A DNA stretch of 64,000 bases from Pseudomonas sp. P818 (GCF_000418555.1 NZ_ATKM01000001.1:156018-220017); one strand, 5' to 3'; positions 10,210-20,641 are shown, numbered from the stretch's first letter. The notes: generated from the letters alone by a model not told the origin. Translations and numbers: made by a program.

Positions 10210-11763
10210 TCAGGGATGGCCTCGGCCATCCCTTTTTTTGGCCTGCCATTCAAGGTTCGCTGCCGCAGGGTGCGCCGCGCGCACCGCCGGTTGGCCTGCG
10301 TTACAGCTTCCAAGCCCGGCTAGCGTCTGCACCGCCTCGACGATCTGCGCCTCGGGCACTGCCGCAAAGCCCAGCACCAGCCCGGCGCGAGCTTCAGCCG
10401 TATCGCTGCCGGGTAGCCAGTAACCGCTCAAGGGGTTCATCTCGATGCCGGCTGCGCGGGCAGCGCCGATCAGCTCACGCTCACGGGCCAGGCTCTCGAC
10501 CCTGATACTCAGGTGCAGACCGGCCTCAACCGTCGGCAGCGGCGAGCATCCGGGAATCGCCTGCGGCCAGGCCTCGATCAGCGCGTCGCGGCGGCTGCGC
10601 GCAGCCTGACGCATGCGCCGCACATGGCGCTGGAAGTGCCCGGCCGCGATGAACTCGGCCATCACCGCCTGGGTGCCAACCTCCGAGTGGCGTATCTCCA
10701 GCGCCTGGCGCCTCGCGAAACTCTCGGCCAGCGCGGGCGGCAGCACCAGATACCCCAGGCGCAGCGCGGGAAAGGCGAGCTTGCCGAAGGTGCCGATGTA
10801 GATCACCCGCTGCTGCTCATCCAGCGCTGCCAGTGGCGCGAGTGGGGTACCGCTGTAGCGGTACTCGCCGTCGTAATCGTCCTCGATGATCCAGCCGTTG
10901 ACGCGCTTGGCCCACTCCAGCAAGGCCAGGCGCCTGGGCAGCGACAGGGTGACGCCGGTGGGGTACTGGTGCGCGGGCGTGACATAGGCCAGCCGGCACT
11001 CGTTCACGCGCTGCAGGGCGTCGACGTCCAGGCCATCGCCGTCTACCGCCACGCCGCACAGCTGCGCGCCGGCCACCGCGAAGGCATGGCCCGCCGCGCG
11101 GTAGCCGGGGTTTTCGATGGCTACGCGGTCGCCCGGTTGAATCAGCAACTGCGCGCAGAGGCTGATGGCCTGCTGCGAGCCGCAGGTGATCATTACCTGC
11201 TGCGCCTCGCAGGTCAGGCCGCGGCTGTTGCGCAGGTAGGCGGCGATCAGCTCGCGCAGCTGCAGGTCACCGGCAGGGTCGCCATAGCCCAGCCGTGCCA
11301 GCGAGGGTTTGCGCCAGAAGCGCGCCTGCAGACGTGCCCAGGTCGCGAAGGGGAACAGGTCGAAAGCCGGCACGCCGATGCGAAAGGCGCGCGGTGCGCC
11401 CTCGGCGGGCATCGCCAGGTGATGGCTCTGCAACAACTGCAGTGCCGGGCTGGTCGTTGCTGGGGCGATGGATGCCATTGGGGCAGGCCGATGGCATGTC
11501 AGCTCGGCGACGTAGGTGCCATCGCCGACCCGCCCGTTCACGTAGCCCTCGGCATACAGCTGGTCCAGCGCGCGGGTCACGGTATTGCGCGAGATGCCGA
11601 GCAGTGCGGCCAGCTCACGGCTGGCCGGCAGGCGTGTGCCACCGGCCAGGCGACCGTCCAGAATGCGCTCGCGCAACGCTTGATAGAGCTGGCGCGCCAG
11701 CCCCTGGCTGGGCTGCAAATGAATGCCGGAAAGGTCGAAGGGCAAGGCGGGCGAGCGTTTCAT
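10210..11763 (-). CDS. MocR/PdxR-type GntR regulator with aminotransferase-like domain
   Basis: A 517-residue transcription factor joining an N-terminal GntR winged helix (LRERILDGRLAGGTRLPASR, then LLGISRNTVTRALD) to a fold-type-I aminotransferase domain. The PLP-binding lysine lies in GTFGKLAFPALRLGY and the upstream IEDDYDGEYRY segment is intact, so it should bind pyridoxal phosphate. Members control vitamin B6, GABA, taurine or amino-acid genes. It is divergent from the PaiB-like gene, its likely target. The final residues run through a terminator hairpin, so the C-terminus may be slightly longer than in relatives. Confidence 0.88.
   Translation of the reverse strand: MKRSPALPFDLSGIHLQPSQGLARQLYQALRERILDGRLAGGTRLPASRELAALLGISRNTVTRALDQLYAEGYVNGRVGDGTYVAELTCHRPAPMASIAPATTSPALQLLQSHHLAMPAEGAPRAFRIGVPAFDLFPFATWARLQARFWRKPSLARLGYGDPAGDLQLRELIAAYLRNSRGLTCEAQQVMITCGSQQAISLCAQLLIQPGDRVAIENPGYRAAGHAFAVAGAQLCGVAVDGDGLDVDALQRVNECRLAYVTPAHQYPTGVTLSLPRRLALLEWAKRVNGWIIEDDYDGEYRYSGTPLAPLAALDEQQRVIYIGTFGKLAFPALRLGYLVLPPALAESFARRQALEIRHSEVGTQAVMAEFIAAGHFQRHVRRMRQAARSRRDALIEAWPQAIPGCSPLPTVEAGLHLSIRVESLARERELIGAARAAGIEMNPLSGYWLPGSDTAEARAGLVLGFAAVPEAQIVEAVQTLAGLGSCNAGQPAVRAAHPAAANLEWQAKKRDGRGHP
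10212..10239 (+). terminator. Rho-independent terminator after the symporter
   Basis: AGGGATGGC-CTCG-GCCATCCCT followed by seven T. It overlaps the last codons of the convergent MocR-type gene. Confidence 0.85.
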
Positions 11764-11772
11764 GATGGGTAA

Positions 11773-11819
11773 ATTGGCTCTATTGAAGTCGTCGGTAATG
11801 GATCTTACGTCAGGCCAAT
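11773..11819. promoter_or_regulatory. Candidate operator between the MocR-type and PaiB-like genes
   Basis: ATTGGC (11773-11778) and GCCAAT (11814-11819) form an inverted pair in the roughly 97-base divergent spacer, with a TTGAAG -35-like element between. The placement suits autoregulation plus control of the divergent gene; this is inference from position. Confidence 0.35.
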
Positions 11820-11860
11820 ATCCTGCCTAGCATGGCTCCATCACGCCAGGAGATGCCGCC

Positions 11861-12493
11861 ATGTATTGCCCCGCCGCCTTTCGCCAGGACGATCTGCCCA
11901 CCCTGCACGCGCAGATCCACGCCAGCGGCCTGGCCATCGTGACCAGCAGCGGTGCGCAGGGCCTGCAGGCCAGCCATCTGCCGTTGCTGCTCGAGCCTGG
12001 CGAAGGCGAGTTCGGCACCCTGTACGGCCACTTCGCCCGCGCCAATGGGCACTGGCGCGACCTGGCCGTCGGCGCCGAGGCGCTGGTGGTGTTCAGCGGA
12101 GCGGACGCCTACGTGCATCCCGGCTGGTATGCGGCCAAGGCCGAGCACGGCAAGGTGGTGCCGACCTGGAATTACATCGCCGTGCATGCCTGGGGCCGGG
12201 CCGAGGTGTTCGACGAGCCCGAGCGCCTGCTCGAGCTGGTCAGCCGCCTCAGCGAGCGCCACGAACAACGGCGCCCGCAGCCCTGGGCGGTCAGCGATGC
12301 GCCGCGCGACTACATCGACAGCATGCTGCGCGCCATCGTCGGTTTCGCCCTGCCAATTCGCCGACTCGAAGGCAAATGGAAGCTCAGCCAGAACCGCTCG
12401 AGCAACGACCAGGCCGGCGTGCGCGACGGCCTGGCCGCCTCAGCCAACCCGCAAGAGCGGGAACTGGCGGCACGGATGAATCCCACCGACTGA
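11861..12493 (+). CDS. PaiB-family FMN-binding protein
   Basis: A 210-residue protein of the PaiB/FMN-binding negative regulator family, with a split-barrel flavin-binding fold. Typical segments are M-Y-C-P-A-A-F at the start, YGHFARANGHW, the YVHPGWYA strand, VPTWNYIAVHAWG and the C-terminal LEGKWKLSQNR. Bacillus PaiB works with the acetyltransferase PaiA in polyamine and sporulation control. Here two GNAT acetyltransferase genes follow within 20 bases, a similar pairing. Whether it regulates transcription or binds a small molecule cannot be told from the sequence. Confidence 0.88.
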   Translation: MYCPAAFRQDDLPTLHAQIHASGLAIVTSSGAQGLQASHLPLLLEPGEGEFGTLYGHFARANGHWRDLAVGAEALVVFSGADAYVHPGWYAAKAEHGKVVPTWNYIAVHAWGRAEVFDEPERLLELVSRLSERHEQRRPQPWAVSDAPRDYIDSMLRAIVGFALPIRRLEGKWKLSQNRSSNDQAGVRDGLAASANPQERELAARMNPTD

Positions 12494-12512
12494 TCACCAA
12501 AGGAAGGCCCTC

Positions 12513-12953
12513 ATGCTCGATATCCGCCCCATCACCGCTGCCGATCACGCCGCCTGGCTGCCGCTCTGGCAGGCTTACCAGCGCTTCTACCAGGCCGAAA
12601 TTCCAGCCGAGACCAGCGCCCTCACCTGGCAGCGCTTTCTCGACCCGGCCGAGCCGCTACACGCCGCCCTGGCCTGGCAGGACGGCGAGGCAGTCGGCCT
12701 AGTGCACTTCATCTACCACCGCAGCTGCTGGACGAGTGGTGACTACTGCTACCTGCAGGATCTGTTCGTCGCCGAGCACATTCGCGGCGGCGGTATCGGC
12801 CGCGCGCTGATCGAGCATGTTTACGCCGAGGCCCGCGCTGCCGGCGCCAGCCGCGTGCATTGGCTGACCCAGGAAACCAACTACCAGGGGCGTATGCTCT
12901 ACGACCGCATCGGCGACCGCTCCGGTTTCATCCAGTACAGGAAGCTCTTCTGA
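12513..12953 (+). CDS. GNAT-family N-acetyltransferase
   Basis: A 146-residue acetyltransferase of the GNAT fold. The acetyl-CoA loop is seen in LFVAEHIRGGGIGRALIEHVY and the C-terminal strand in RIGDRSGFIQYRKLF. GGAAGG precedes the ATG. It is the second gene of a PaiB-GNAT-GNAT operon, and its stop overlaps the next ATG by one base. A close paralogue lies at 18505-18948 in this window (about two thirds of residues identical by eye). The substrate is unknown; polyamines or amino acids are guesses. Confidence 0.88.
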   Translation: MLDIRPITAADHAAWLPLWQAYQRFYQAEIPAETSALTWQRFLDPAEPLHAALAWQDGEAVGLVHFIYHRSCWTSGDYCYLQDLFVAEHIRGGGIGRALIEHVYAEARAAGASRVHWLTQETNYQGRMLYDRIGDRSGFIQYRKLF

Positions 12954-13624
12954 TGACCAGCGATCTTGCTCATTGGCAACCCCGTCCAACCCCGGACCAG
13001 CGCACGCTGCAAGGCCGTTTCGTGCGTCTCGAGGCACTCGATGTCGCGCGGCATGGCGAGGATCTGTGGCGCGCGCTGCAGGGACCGGACCCGGCGCTTT
13101 GGGATTATCTGCCCTACGGCCCGTTCACCGAGCGTGGCGCCTTCGATACCTGGCTGGCCGGCAATGCGCAGAGCCGCGATCTGCTGTTCTACGCGGTGGT
13201 CGACCTGGCCAGCGGTCGCGCCCTGGGGCTGTTCAGCTACCTGCGTATCACCGCGCAGGACGGCAGCATCGAAATCGGCCACGTCGCCTTCGGCGCGCCG
13301 ATGCAGCGCACCCCGGGCGCGACCGAGGCGGTCTATCTGCTGGCGCGCCACGCCTTCGACGATCTTGGTTATCGCCGCCTGGAATGGAAGTGCGACGCGG
13401 CCAATGCCCGCTCGCTGCGCGCCGCCGAGCGCTTCGGCTTCACCCGGGAAGGGCTGTTCCGTCAGCACATGGTGCGCAAGGGCCGCAACCGTGACACCGC
13501 CTGGTTCTCCATCATCGACGGCGAATGGCCGGCATGCCGCGAGGCCTTCGCGCGCTGGCTGGCTGAGGAAAACTTCGATGAGGCGGGGCGGCAGAAGCAG
13601 CGCCTGGAGGCGCTGCGCGAGTGA
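12953..13624 (+). CDS. RimJ/RimL-type GNAT acetyltransferase
   Basis: A 223-residue acetyltransferase of the RimJ/RimL branch, which usually acetylates protein N-termini or small amines. It has the long N-terminal part before the GNAT core (VRLEALDVARHGEDLW), the strand IEIGHVAFGAPMQRT, and the classical ending RRLEWKCDAANARSLRAAER then FGFTREGLFRQH. The ATG at 12953 overlaps the preceding TGA (TGATG), so translation is probably coupled; the longer upstream frame is the shadow of the previous gene. It is the last gene of the operon. Confidence 0.87.
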   Translation: MTSDLAHWQPRPTPDQRTLQGRFVRLEALDVARHGEDLWRALQGPDPALWDYLPYGPFTERGAFDTWLAGNAQSRDLLFYAVVDLASGRALGLFSYLRITAQDGSIEIGHVAFGAPMQRTPGATEAVYLLARHAFDDLGYRRLEWKCDAANARSLRAAERFGFTREGLFRQHMVRKGRNRDTAWFSIIDGEWPACREAFARWLAEENFDEAGRQKQRLEALRE

Positions 13625-13713
13625 TTCGACGTTAAGTCGGTTTGGTTGCGTGCCTGAGCTTGCTCTCAGGTTTCGCTCCGGCAGCGACTGCGCCCGGTAG
13701 CTGATGGAAAGAA

Positions 13714-14757
13714 TCAGTTCTTCCAGCAGTCGGCAAAGCGTTCGCACACGGCATAGCGTTTGTCCAGGTCGGCCATACGGGTCAGATGATTGCTGAGATT
13801 TTCTCTCAGCACCTCGCTACTTGCCGTGCGGTAGTAACGCAGCATTCGGATCTTTACTGTGAGTACTAGGTTTTGATCTGTAGACGCGCTATTAGGGACA
13901 AGTTTGCGTAGTTCGGCCGTGTCCAGTTGTCTGAGGTATTTGCGATATTCGTCTTCGTAGCGTTTGAGCGTTCTCTGATTGCTCGTCGAGAGTTCTTGCG
14001 CGGCGATATCAATGTTCTGCTGGTATTCGTTCCAGTACTCCGCTGGCAAGGTAAAACCCATGCGTCGAGTGCGCTCGTCGATCCGCTTGTCGAAGCGCTC
14101 GTCGAGTAGTGCCTTGTCCAACTGCGGCTGTTCGGCTTTCATCGATTCTGTGAGGCTCTCGGCGATGATCTTTTCGATCATGCTCACACGCTCTTGCGTA
14201 TCGGGCTGCGCTACAGGTGCTTTGGGAAATAGGGCATTACTACCAGCGCATGCGGGTAGGCCATTGTTGAGCAGCGGTACTGGTGAGCGCGATACCTGAT
14301 CGCCGACCTGGTTTAGACGGTTGAGCAGTGCGCGGCACATCTTGCCTGAATAGTCGAAGGTCAGTTCGTATTCAGCCCCGCTCTGTGGCGTATAGCTGAA
14401 CATGCTTCCACAAACGCTGCTTCTACCTTGAGTGTTCACCTGTAGCACGACTTCACTTTCCGGTTTCAGGCGAATTTCCAGATACGTCTTGGCGTCGGGA
14501 GGCGGTTCGATCGACATGTCTGCCCGGCGGGAGGTGTTGGCTAAGAACAGATTATTCAGTATGCCCGTAGTGCGCCCTCCACAGTGTTCCGCGTCGAATA
14601 CCGCGAGTGTGGCGCTGTCCAGACCGCTTATGAAACGCAACTTCGCTGCGTCGGTCTCGGTGGCGTCCGGGTACGAGCCGTGAATACTGCATCCACTCAG
14701 CAAAAGCATGAGCATGGTTGTAGCAACGGGCGTGCGAAGCGTGGGTAGATCGAGCAT
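13714..14757 (-). CDS. Putative lipoprotein of unknown function, AT-richer than its neighbours
   Basis: A 347-residue protein with a lipoprotein signal (LMLLLSGC lipobox). I do not recognise the family. The middle is polar with several cysteines (DAEHCGG, SSVCGS, GKMCRA), and the C-terminal half is predicted mostly helical and charged (NEYQQNIDIAAQ; LKRYEDEYRKYLRQLD), possibly coiled coil, ending in YAVCERFADCWKN. The ATG at 14757 has AAGGA upstream. Codons use more A and T than the surrounding genes, a sign of possible transfer. It is not in an obvious operon. Confidence 0.7.
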   Translation of the reverse strand: MLDLPTLRTPVATTMLMLLLSGCSIHGSYPDATETDAAKLRFISGLDSATLAVFDAEHCGGRTTGILNNLFLANTSRRADMSIEPPPDAKTYLEIRLKPESEVVLQVNTQGRSSVCGSMFSYTPQSGAEYELTFDYSGKMCRALLNRLNQVGDQVSRSPVPLLNNGLPACAGSNALFPKAPVAQPDTQERVSMIEKIIAESLTESMKAEQPQLDKALLDERFDKRIDERTRRMGFTLPAEYWNEYQQNIDIAAQELSTSNQRTLKRYEDEYRKYLRQLDTAELRKLVPNSASTDQNLVLTVKIRMLRYYRTASSEVLRENLSNHLTRMADLDKRYAVCERFADCWKN

Positions 14758-14951
14758 GGGCGAATCGTCCTTGATGCTTAAAGGCGTGGGGGGAAGCATG
14801 CTAGTAAAGGGAGGATGCGTCAGTCCAGCAAGTGAGCCCCAAGGCAGTCTGTCGTAGGAATCGCGCGCTGGGGTGATACTTTGAGAATAGGTACTGAGTC
14901 ATACGTCTTTTTTGCGCATCCGAACATTCTTTAACACGCTCGCGTTCATGT

Positions 14952-15764
14952 TCACTCCATCTCGAACAACCCACCCCGCAGCTGCGCGCCGCCCAGGCGC
15001 TGGCGGATGTCGTCGTCGATGCGTGGGTCGTCGGGGGCGTAGAGCATCAGTTGGCGATAGGCGTTGACCCGGTTGATCTCGTTGCCCAGGTACTGCCAGA
15101 CCACCCGGGTGCAGGCCGGTGTGCGCCGGTCGCCGCTGGAGACGCCGGTCTTGATGCCGTTGAGGCGGATGATGCGGCTCTTGAAGCTGGGAATCAGGAT
15201 GGTCTGGCTCATCTCGTTGCCGGTGAGCGATTCGTAGTCCACCAGAAACAGGCGGTCCTGCAGGAAGAACGCCGTGCCCAGGTAGCGACAGCGCACCCAG
15301 TCCTCGCTGCCGCCGCGCGTGGGTTCCTGCCGCTCCTGGCGTTCCTGACGCTCGAACAGGTAGTTGCCGCGTTCCTCGCGCAGATGGATCAGTGATAGCA
15401 GCACATGCCCGGGCACCGACATGCAGTTGGAGTATTCGAAGTAGTAGCCGCAGTAGCGCTCCATCGGGCTGCTCTGGCGGCGCAACGGTGCGAACAGTTC
15501 CAGTAGTGGGTCGCTGTGCTGCTGCGCCGCGCCGCTGCGTGCCCCGATCAGCCGGCTGAACTGCTCGGCCGGCATGGCCAGCTCGAAGGGTTCGACGCCG
15601 AAGAAATCGCAGATGCGCTTTAGGTTGTGCGTGGTCGGCCGACTCTGCCCGGCCAGGTAGCGATTGAACTGCGCGCGGTTGATCGACAGCTTGCGACACA
15701 CCTCGGCGATCGAACGGTAATGACTGCAGAGCAGTTTCAGATTGCTGCCGAGAGAATCGGACAT
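14952..15764 (-). CDS. XRE-type helix-turn-helix transcriptional regulator
   Basis: A 270-residue protein with an N-terminal Cro/C1-type helix-turn-helix (SIAEVCRKLSINRAQFNRYL, then RPTTHNLKRICDFFGV) and an uncharacterised C-terminal domain of about 190 residues. A short in-frame repeat R-Q-E-R-Q-E-R-Q-E lies near residue 140. It is divergent from the alanine/glycine symporter gene, so it may control that gene (inference). Segments such as CMSVPGHVLLSL and FLVDYESLTGNEMS look like a conserved pseudomonad ligand domain, but I cannot name its ligand. The gap 14758-14951 shows nothing further that I can support. Confidence 0.78.
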   Translation of the reverse strand: MSDSLGSNLKLLCSHYRSIAEVCRKLSINRAQFNRYLAGQSRPTTHNLKRICDFFGVEPFELAMPAEQFSRLIGARSGAAQQHSDPLLELFAPLRRQSSPMERYCGYYFEYSNCMSVPGHVLLSLIHLREERGNYLFERQERQERQEPTRGGSEDWVRCRYLGTAFFLQDRLFLVDYESLTGNEMSQTILIPSFKSRIIRLNGIKTGVSSGDRRTPACTRVVWQYLGNEINRVNAYRQLMLYAPDDPRIDDDIRQRLGGAQLRGGLFEME

Positions 15765-15925
15765 ATAACCGCTCCAGATGATGCGAATGACGCGATTCTA
15801 GCATCAACTCGCGTCATATCGCCGCGACCTGCGAAATTGCCCGATGAGGCCTGTATCACGAACCATTCCGCAATCCGCCCGCAGAGGCGTAATTCCCATT
15901 CAGAACAACAAGAGAGAAAGCCTCC

Positions 15926-17365
<1,440 letters not shown>

Positions 17366-17378
17366 TCCGACTCGGACG

Positions 17379-17407
17379 GAAAAAGGGGGGGCAAGGCCCC
17401 CTTTTTC
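17379..17407 (+). terminator. Rho-independent terminator after the AGCS symporter
   Basis: AAAAAGGGGG...CAAGG...CCCCCTTTTT forms a long G/C stem with A and T flanks. Confidence 0.85.
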
Positions 17408-17487
17408 TTGGCCTGCCAACTCTGGCAGCCTTCCTTCGGGCAGTCGTGAGCGACGTTGCGCCTGCCCATGATTTGTGAGGAGAGCCC

Positions 17488-18477
17488 ATGGCGACCCCGG
17501 AAAGACTACTGGTGCTGTACACAGGCGGCACCATTGGCATGCAGATGAGTGCAGACGGTCTGGCACCCGCCTCGGGTTTCGAGGCGCGCATGCGCACTCA
17601 GCAAGCCAGCGAGAACGCCAGCGAGCTGCCGCAGTGGAGCTTCCGCGAGCTGCTGCCGCTGATCGACAGCGCCAACATGAACCCCGGCCACTGGCTGGCG
17701 CTACGTGACGAGATCGTCACCGCCGTCGAGGCTCATGGCCACGACGCCGTGCTGGTGCTGCATGGCACCGATACCCTGGCTTACAGCGCCGCGGCGCTGA
17801 GCTTCCTGCTACTCGGCCTCGACGTGCCGGTGGTGCTGACCGGTGCCATGCAGCCGGCCGGCGTGGCCGGTGGCGATGCCTGGCCCAACCTGTTCGGCGC
17901 CATGCGCGCGTTGCATCGCGGTGTCGCGCCTGGCGTGCATCTGTACTTCGACGGTCAGCTGCTGCATGGCGCGCGCTGTTCGAAGCTGCGCAGCGATGCC
18001 TTCGATGCCTTCCAGGTGCTGCCGCGTCAGCGTCAGGCCGAGCATGTCGGGATCAGCGCCCTCATCGACTACCGTCAGGCGCGAGAGCGGGTGAACCTGG
18101 TCGTGCTGCCGCTGCATCCGGCACTGCAGGCGAGCCATCTCAGTGCATTGATCGACAGCGGCGTGAAGGGCGTGCTGCTGGAGTGTTATGGCAGCGGCAC
18201 CGGCCCGGCCGGTGATGCCGAGCTGATGGCGGTGCTGCGCGACGCGCATGCGCGCGGTGTGGTGCTGGCGGCGATCAGCCAATGCCCGCAGGGTCATGTG
18301 CAGTTCGGCGTGTACGCTGCCGGCAGCCGTCTGGCCGAGGTCGGCCTGGTCTCCTGTGGTGGCATGACCCGCGAGGCCGCACTGGGCAAGCTGTTCGCCC
18401 TGCTCGGCGCCGGATTGACACAAGCCGAGGTGGAGCACTGGCTGGCACGCGATCTCTGTGGTGAGATGAGCGACTGA
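17488..18477 (+). CDS. ansA: L-asparaginase, type I
   Basis: A 329-residue enzyme hydrolysing asparagine to aspartate and ammonia. The nucleophile motif YTGGTIGM near residue 12 and the second catalytic motif LVLHGTDTLAYSA, with the Thr-Asp pair, are intact. There is no signal peptide, so it is cytoplasmic. It starts about 120 bases after the symporter terminator with GAGGAG in the leader. Aspartate formed here could feed AspA, encoded upstream in the same neighbourhood. A GNAT gene follows after 27 bases and may be co-transcribed. Confidence 0.92.
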   Translation: MATPERLLVLYTGGTIGMQMSADGLAPASGFEARMRTQQASENASELPQWSFRELLPLIDSANMNPGHWLALRDEIVTAVEAHGHDAVLVLHGTDTLAYSAAALSFLLLGLDVPVVLTGAMQPAGVAGGDAWPNLFGAMRALHRGVAPGVHLYFDGQLLHGARCSKLRSDAFDAFQVLPRQRQAEHVGISALIDYRQARERVNLVVLPLHPALQASHLSALIDSGVKGVLLECYGSGTGPAGDAELMAVLRDAHARGVVLAAISQCPQGHVQFGVYAAGSRLAEVGLVSCGGMTREAALGKLFALLGAGLTQAEVEHWLARDLCGEMSD

Positions 18478-18504
18478 TCCACCTGCCCGAACAGAGGAAG
18501 GACG

Positions 18505-18948
18505 ATGAGCATCGAAATTCGCCCTGTAGTCGCTGCCGATCATGAAGCCTGGTTGCCCTTGTGGCAGGGCTACCAGCGCTTCTACATGACCGATATCCCG
18601 GCCGAGACCGGCGCCGTCACCTGGCAGCGCTTTCTCGACCCCACCGAGCCCATGGGCGCTGCACTGGCCTGGCGCGGCGATCAGGCCGTCGGCCTGGTGC
18701 ACTGGGTCATCCACCGCTCGACCTGGACCACTGGCGACTACTGCTACCTGCAGGACCTGTTCGTCGCCAAGGGCGAGCGTAGTGGCGGTATCGGCCGCAA
18801 GCTGATCCAGCACGTCTATGACCATGCCCGCGCCGCCGGCTGCTCGCGGGTGCACTGGCTGACGCACGAGAGCAACAGCCAGGCCAAGCTGCTGTACGAG
18901 CGCATCGGTGAGCGCTCGGGGTTTGTGCAGTATCGCAAGCTGCTGTAG
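18505..18948 (+). CDS. GNAT-family N-acetyltransferase (paralogue of the 12.5-kb gene)
   Basis: A 147-residue GNAT acetyltransferase. It shares long identical blocks with the protein encoded at 12513-12953: PAET, TWQRFLDP, GDYCYLQDLFVA, SRVHWLT and the C-terminal QYRKL. The acetyl-CoA loop is ERSGGIGRKLIQHVY. GAGGAAGG precedes the ATG. It lies 27 bases after ansA in the same direction, so probably in its operon. The substrate is unknown. Confidence 0.88.
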   Translation: MSIEIRPVVAADHEAWLPLWQGYQRFYMTDIPAETGAVTWQRFLDPTEPMGAALAWRGDQAVGLVHWVIHRSTWTTGDYCYLQDLFVAKGERSGGIGRKLIQHVYDHARAAGCSRVHWLTHESNSQAKLLYERIGERSGFVQYRKLL

Positions 18949-18952
18949 CGCC

Positions 18953-18978
18953 TTTCCCGGATTTCATCCGGGCTACTG
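18953..18978. repeat. Single arm of the CCGGATTxCATCCGGGCTAC repeat
   Basis: CCCGGATTTCATCCGGGCTA is itself palindromic and matches the repeat at 7021-7081. It sits between two convergent genes and could help end transcription. Confidence 0.6.
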
Positions 18979-18983
18979 CATCT

Positions 18984-19379
18984 TCAGGGCCTTCGTGCGA
19001 TGAAATCGATCTCCACCAGCGCGTGGCGGGCCAGGCCAGTGGTGCCGATACAGGTGCGCGCCGGGCGTTTGCCTTCGGGGAAATAGCTGGCGTACACCGC
19101 GTTGAAGCGCGCGTAGTCGCCGTAAAAATCGGTGAGAAACGCCCGCGCCGAAACCACGTTCTCCAGGCCCAGGCCGAGCCCCTTGAGCACCACCAGCAGG
19201 TTGTCGAAGGTCTTGTGGGTTTGCGCTTCGATACCTTCGGGCAATGGCGCCGCTTCATTGCCCGGATCGATGGGTAACTGGCCGGTGATGAACACCCAAC
19301 CATCGGCTTCGCAAGCGTGGGAAAACGGTGCGACCGGCGCGGGCGCAGCGGCGAACATGTGGTATTCGGGCAACGACAT
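18984..19379 (-). CDS. RidA/YjgF family protein
   Basis: A 131-residue member of the RidA superfamily; related proteins hydrolyse reactive enamine/imine intermediates produced by PLP enzymes. It has GWVFITGQLPIDP, the NLLVVLKGLGL helix, then the RTCIGTTGLARHALVEIDFIA ending, in which the conserved arginine of the active site is present. The ATG at 19379 has AGGAG five bases upstream; a GTG six bases earlier would be too close to that site. It is monocistronic and convergent with the GNAT gene. Confidence 0.9.
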   Translation of the reverse strand: MSLPEYHMFAAAPAPVAPFSHACEADGWVFITGQLPIDPGNEAAPLPEGIEAQTHKTFDNLLVVLKGLGLGLENVVSARAFLTDFYGDYARFNAVYASYFPEGKRPARTCIGTTGLARHALVEIDFIARRP

Positions 19380-19400
19380 GGGCACTCCTGGTCTTCAAGT

Positions 19401-19545
19401 TAGCAGGCTGTTGAAAAGCTACCTGCGTTGGCAATGCTGCGTCAAAAACGGCCTCAAAATGCTCATTTACAACTCGTAAACTGCGCTTTTTCAGCCGTTT
19501 TTCCTTGTCTTGCCTGCCTCGCCTACGTTTTTCAACGGCCTGCTA
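19401..19545. mobile_element. MITE-like element, copy 1 (145 bp)
   Basis: The ends are inverted repeats TAGCAGGCYGTTGAAAA flanked by, or beginning with, TA. The interior (ACCTGCGTTG, AATGCTCATTTACA, CTCGTAAACTGCGC) is shared with the second copy at 32606-32808. It has no ORF. It lies upstream of RidA and downstream of glsA. Confidence 0.75.
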
Positions 19546-19590
19546 GTGGCCGCACGAAGGCGCGGCCTGCTGCGACCATAGCCTATCGAG

Positions 19591-20499
19591 TCAGAAAACC
19601 GACCAACCGATGCGCTGACTGAGCAGCTCCAGTGCTTTCATGCCGGCCAGCGAATTGCCGGCGGCGTTCAGCTCGGGTGACCACACGCAGACGCTGAACT
19701 GCCCCGGCACCACCGCGACGATGCCACCACCGACGCCGCTCTTGCCCGGCAGACCGACGCGATAGGCGAAATTGCCGGCCTCGTCGTACAGCCCGCTGGT
19801 GGCCATGATGGCGTTGATCTGCTTGCTCTGCCGGGGCGACAGCACCTGCTCGCCGCTGTGCTTGCAGAAACCCTGGTTGGCCAGGAAACCGAAGGCACGC
19901 GCCAGGTCGACGCAGCTCATGCGCAGCGCACAGCAGCTGAAGTAGCTGCGCAGCACGGCTTCGACCTCGTTGTGGAAATTGCCGAACGACTGCATCAGGT
20001 AGGCCGCCGCCGCGTTGCGCGCGCGGTGCTGGTATTCCGAGTCGGCGACGTGGTTGTCCACCGTCACCTCGGGGTTGCCCGACAGGCGCCGGACGAAATC
20101 GCGCATCGACAGCGCCGGGGCGGCATAGCGCGACTGGTTGATGTCGCAGATCACCAGGGCGCCGGCATTGATGAACGGGTTGCGCGGCTTGCCACGCTCG
20201 AACTCGAGCTGCACCAGCGAGTTGAACGGCTGCCCGGACGGCTCGTGGCCCAGGCGTTGCCAGATGCTTTCGCCGCTGTGGCCGATGGCCTGCACCAGGC
20301 TGAACACCTTGGAAATGCTCTGGATGGAAAAGGGCATGTGCGCATCGCCGGCGACATGCAGCTGGCCGTCATTACCATATACGGCGATGCCCAGTTGATC
20401 GGGCACCACGCTGGCCAGCGCGGGGATGTAGTCGGCCACCTTGCCCTGGCCGATCAGCGGGCGGACTTCATCGAGAATTTCGTTCAACAGCGCTTGCAT
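19591..20499 (-). CDS. glsA: Glutaminase
   Basis: A 302-residue serine-dependent glutaminase of the beta-lactamase-like fold, converting glutamine to glutamate plus ammonia. The catalytic S-x-x-K is at residues 61-64 (SIQSISKVF). The INAGALV strand, [11 protein letters not shown] (E. coli YbaS/YneH type) and the [18 protein letters not shown] loop are all present. Length is normal. It is divergent from the AEC transporter gene across about 140 bases with no obvious operator. Confidence 0.94.
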   Translation of the reverse strand: MQALLNEILDEVRPLIGQGKVADYIPALASVVPDQLGIAVYGNDGQLHVAGDAHMPFSIQSISKVFSLVQAIGHSGESIWQRLGHEPSGQPFNSLVQLEFERGKPRNPFINAGALVICDINQSRYAAPALSMRDFVRRLSGNPEVTVDNHVADSEYQHRARNAAAAYLMQSFGNFHNEVEAVLRSYFSCCALRMSCVDLARAFGFLANQGFCKHSGEQVLSPRQSKQINAIMATSGLYDEAGNFAYRVGLPGKSGVGGGIVAVVPGQFSVCVWSPELNAAGNSLAGMKALELLSQRIGWSVF

Positions 20500-20641
20500 G
20501 TTCGGGCTCGCGAGTAGGCCGGGGAGCGTCCCGGCAGGTCAGTGCTAGACGCCTGCGGACGCTGCGGAATCACAGGCAGACGCTTGCCCTGAGCGGCGCG
20601 GCCGCCTAGTCTCGGCCCTCCCTCGTTGAAGACGTAGCCCG

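Noticed and set aside
14899..15807. 302-residue frame on the same strand as the XRE gene
   Set aside because: It is the minus-strand frame shifted relative to the XRE gene, which has a clear helix-turn-helix; this one has none.
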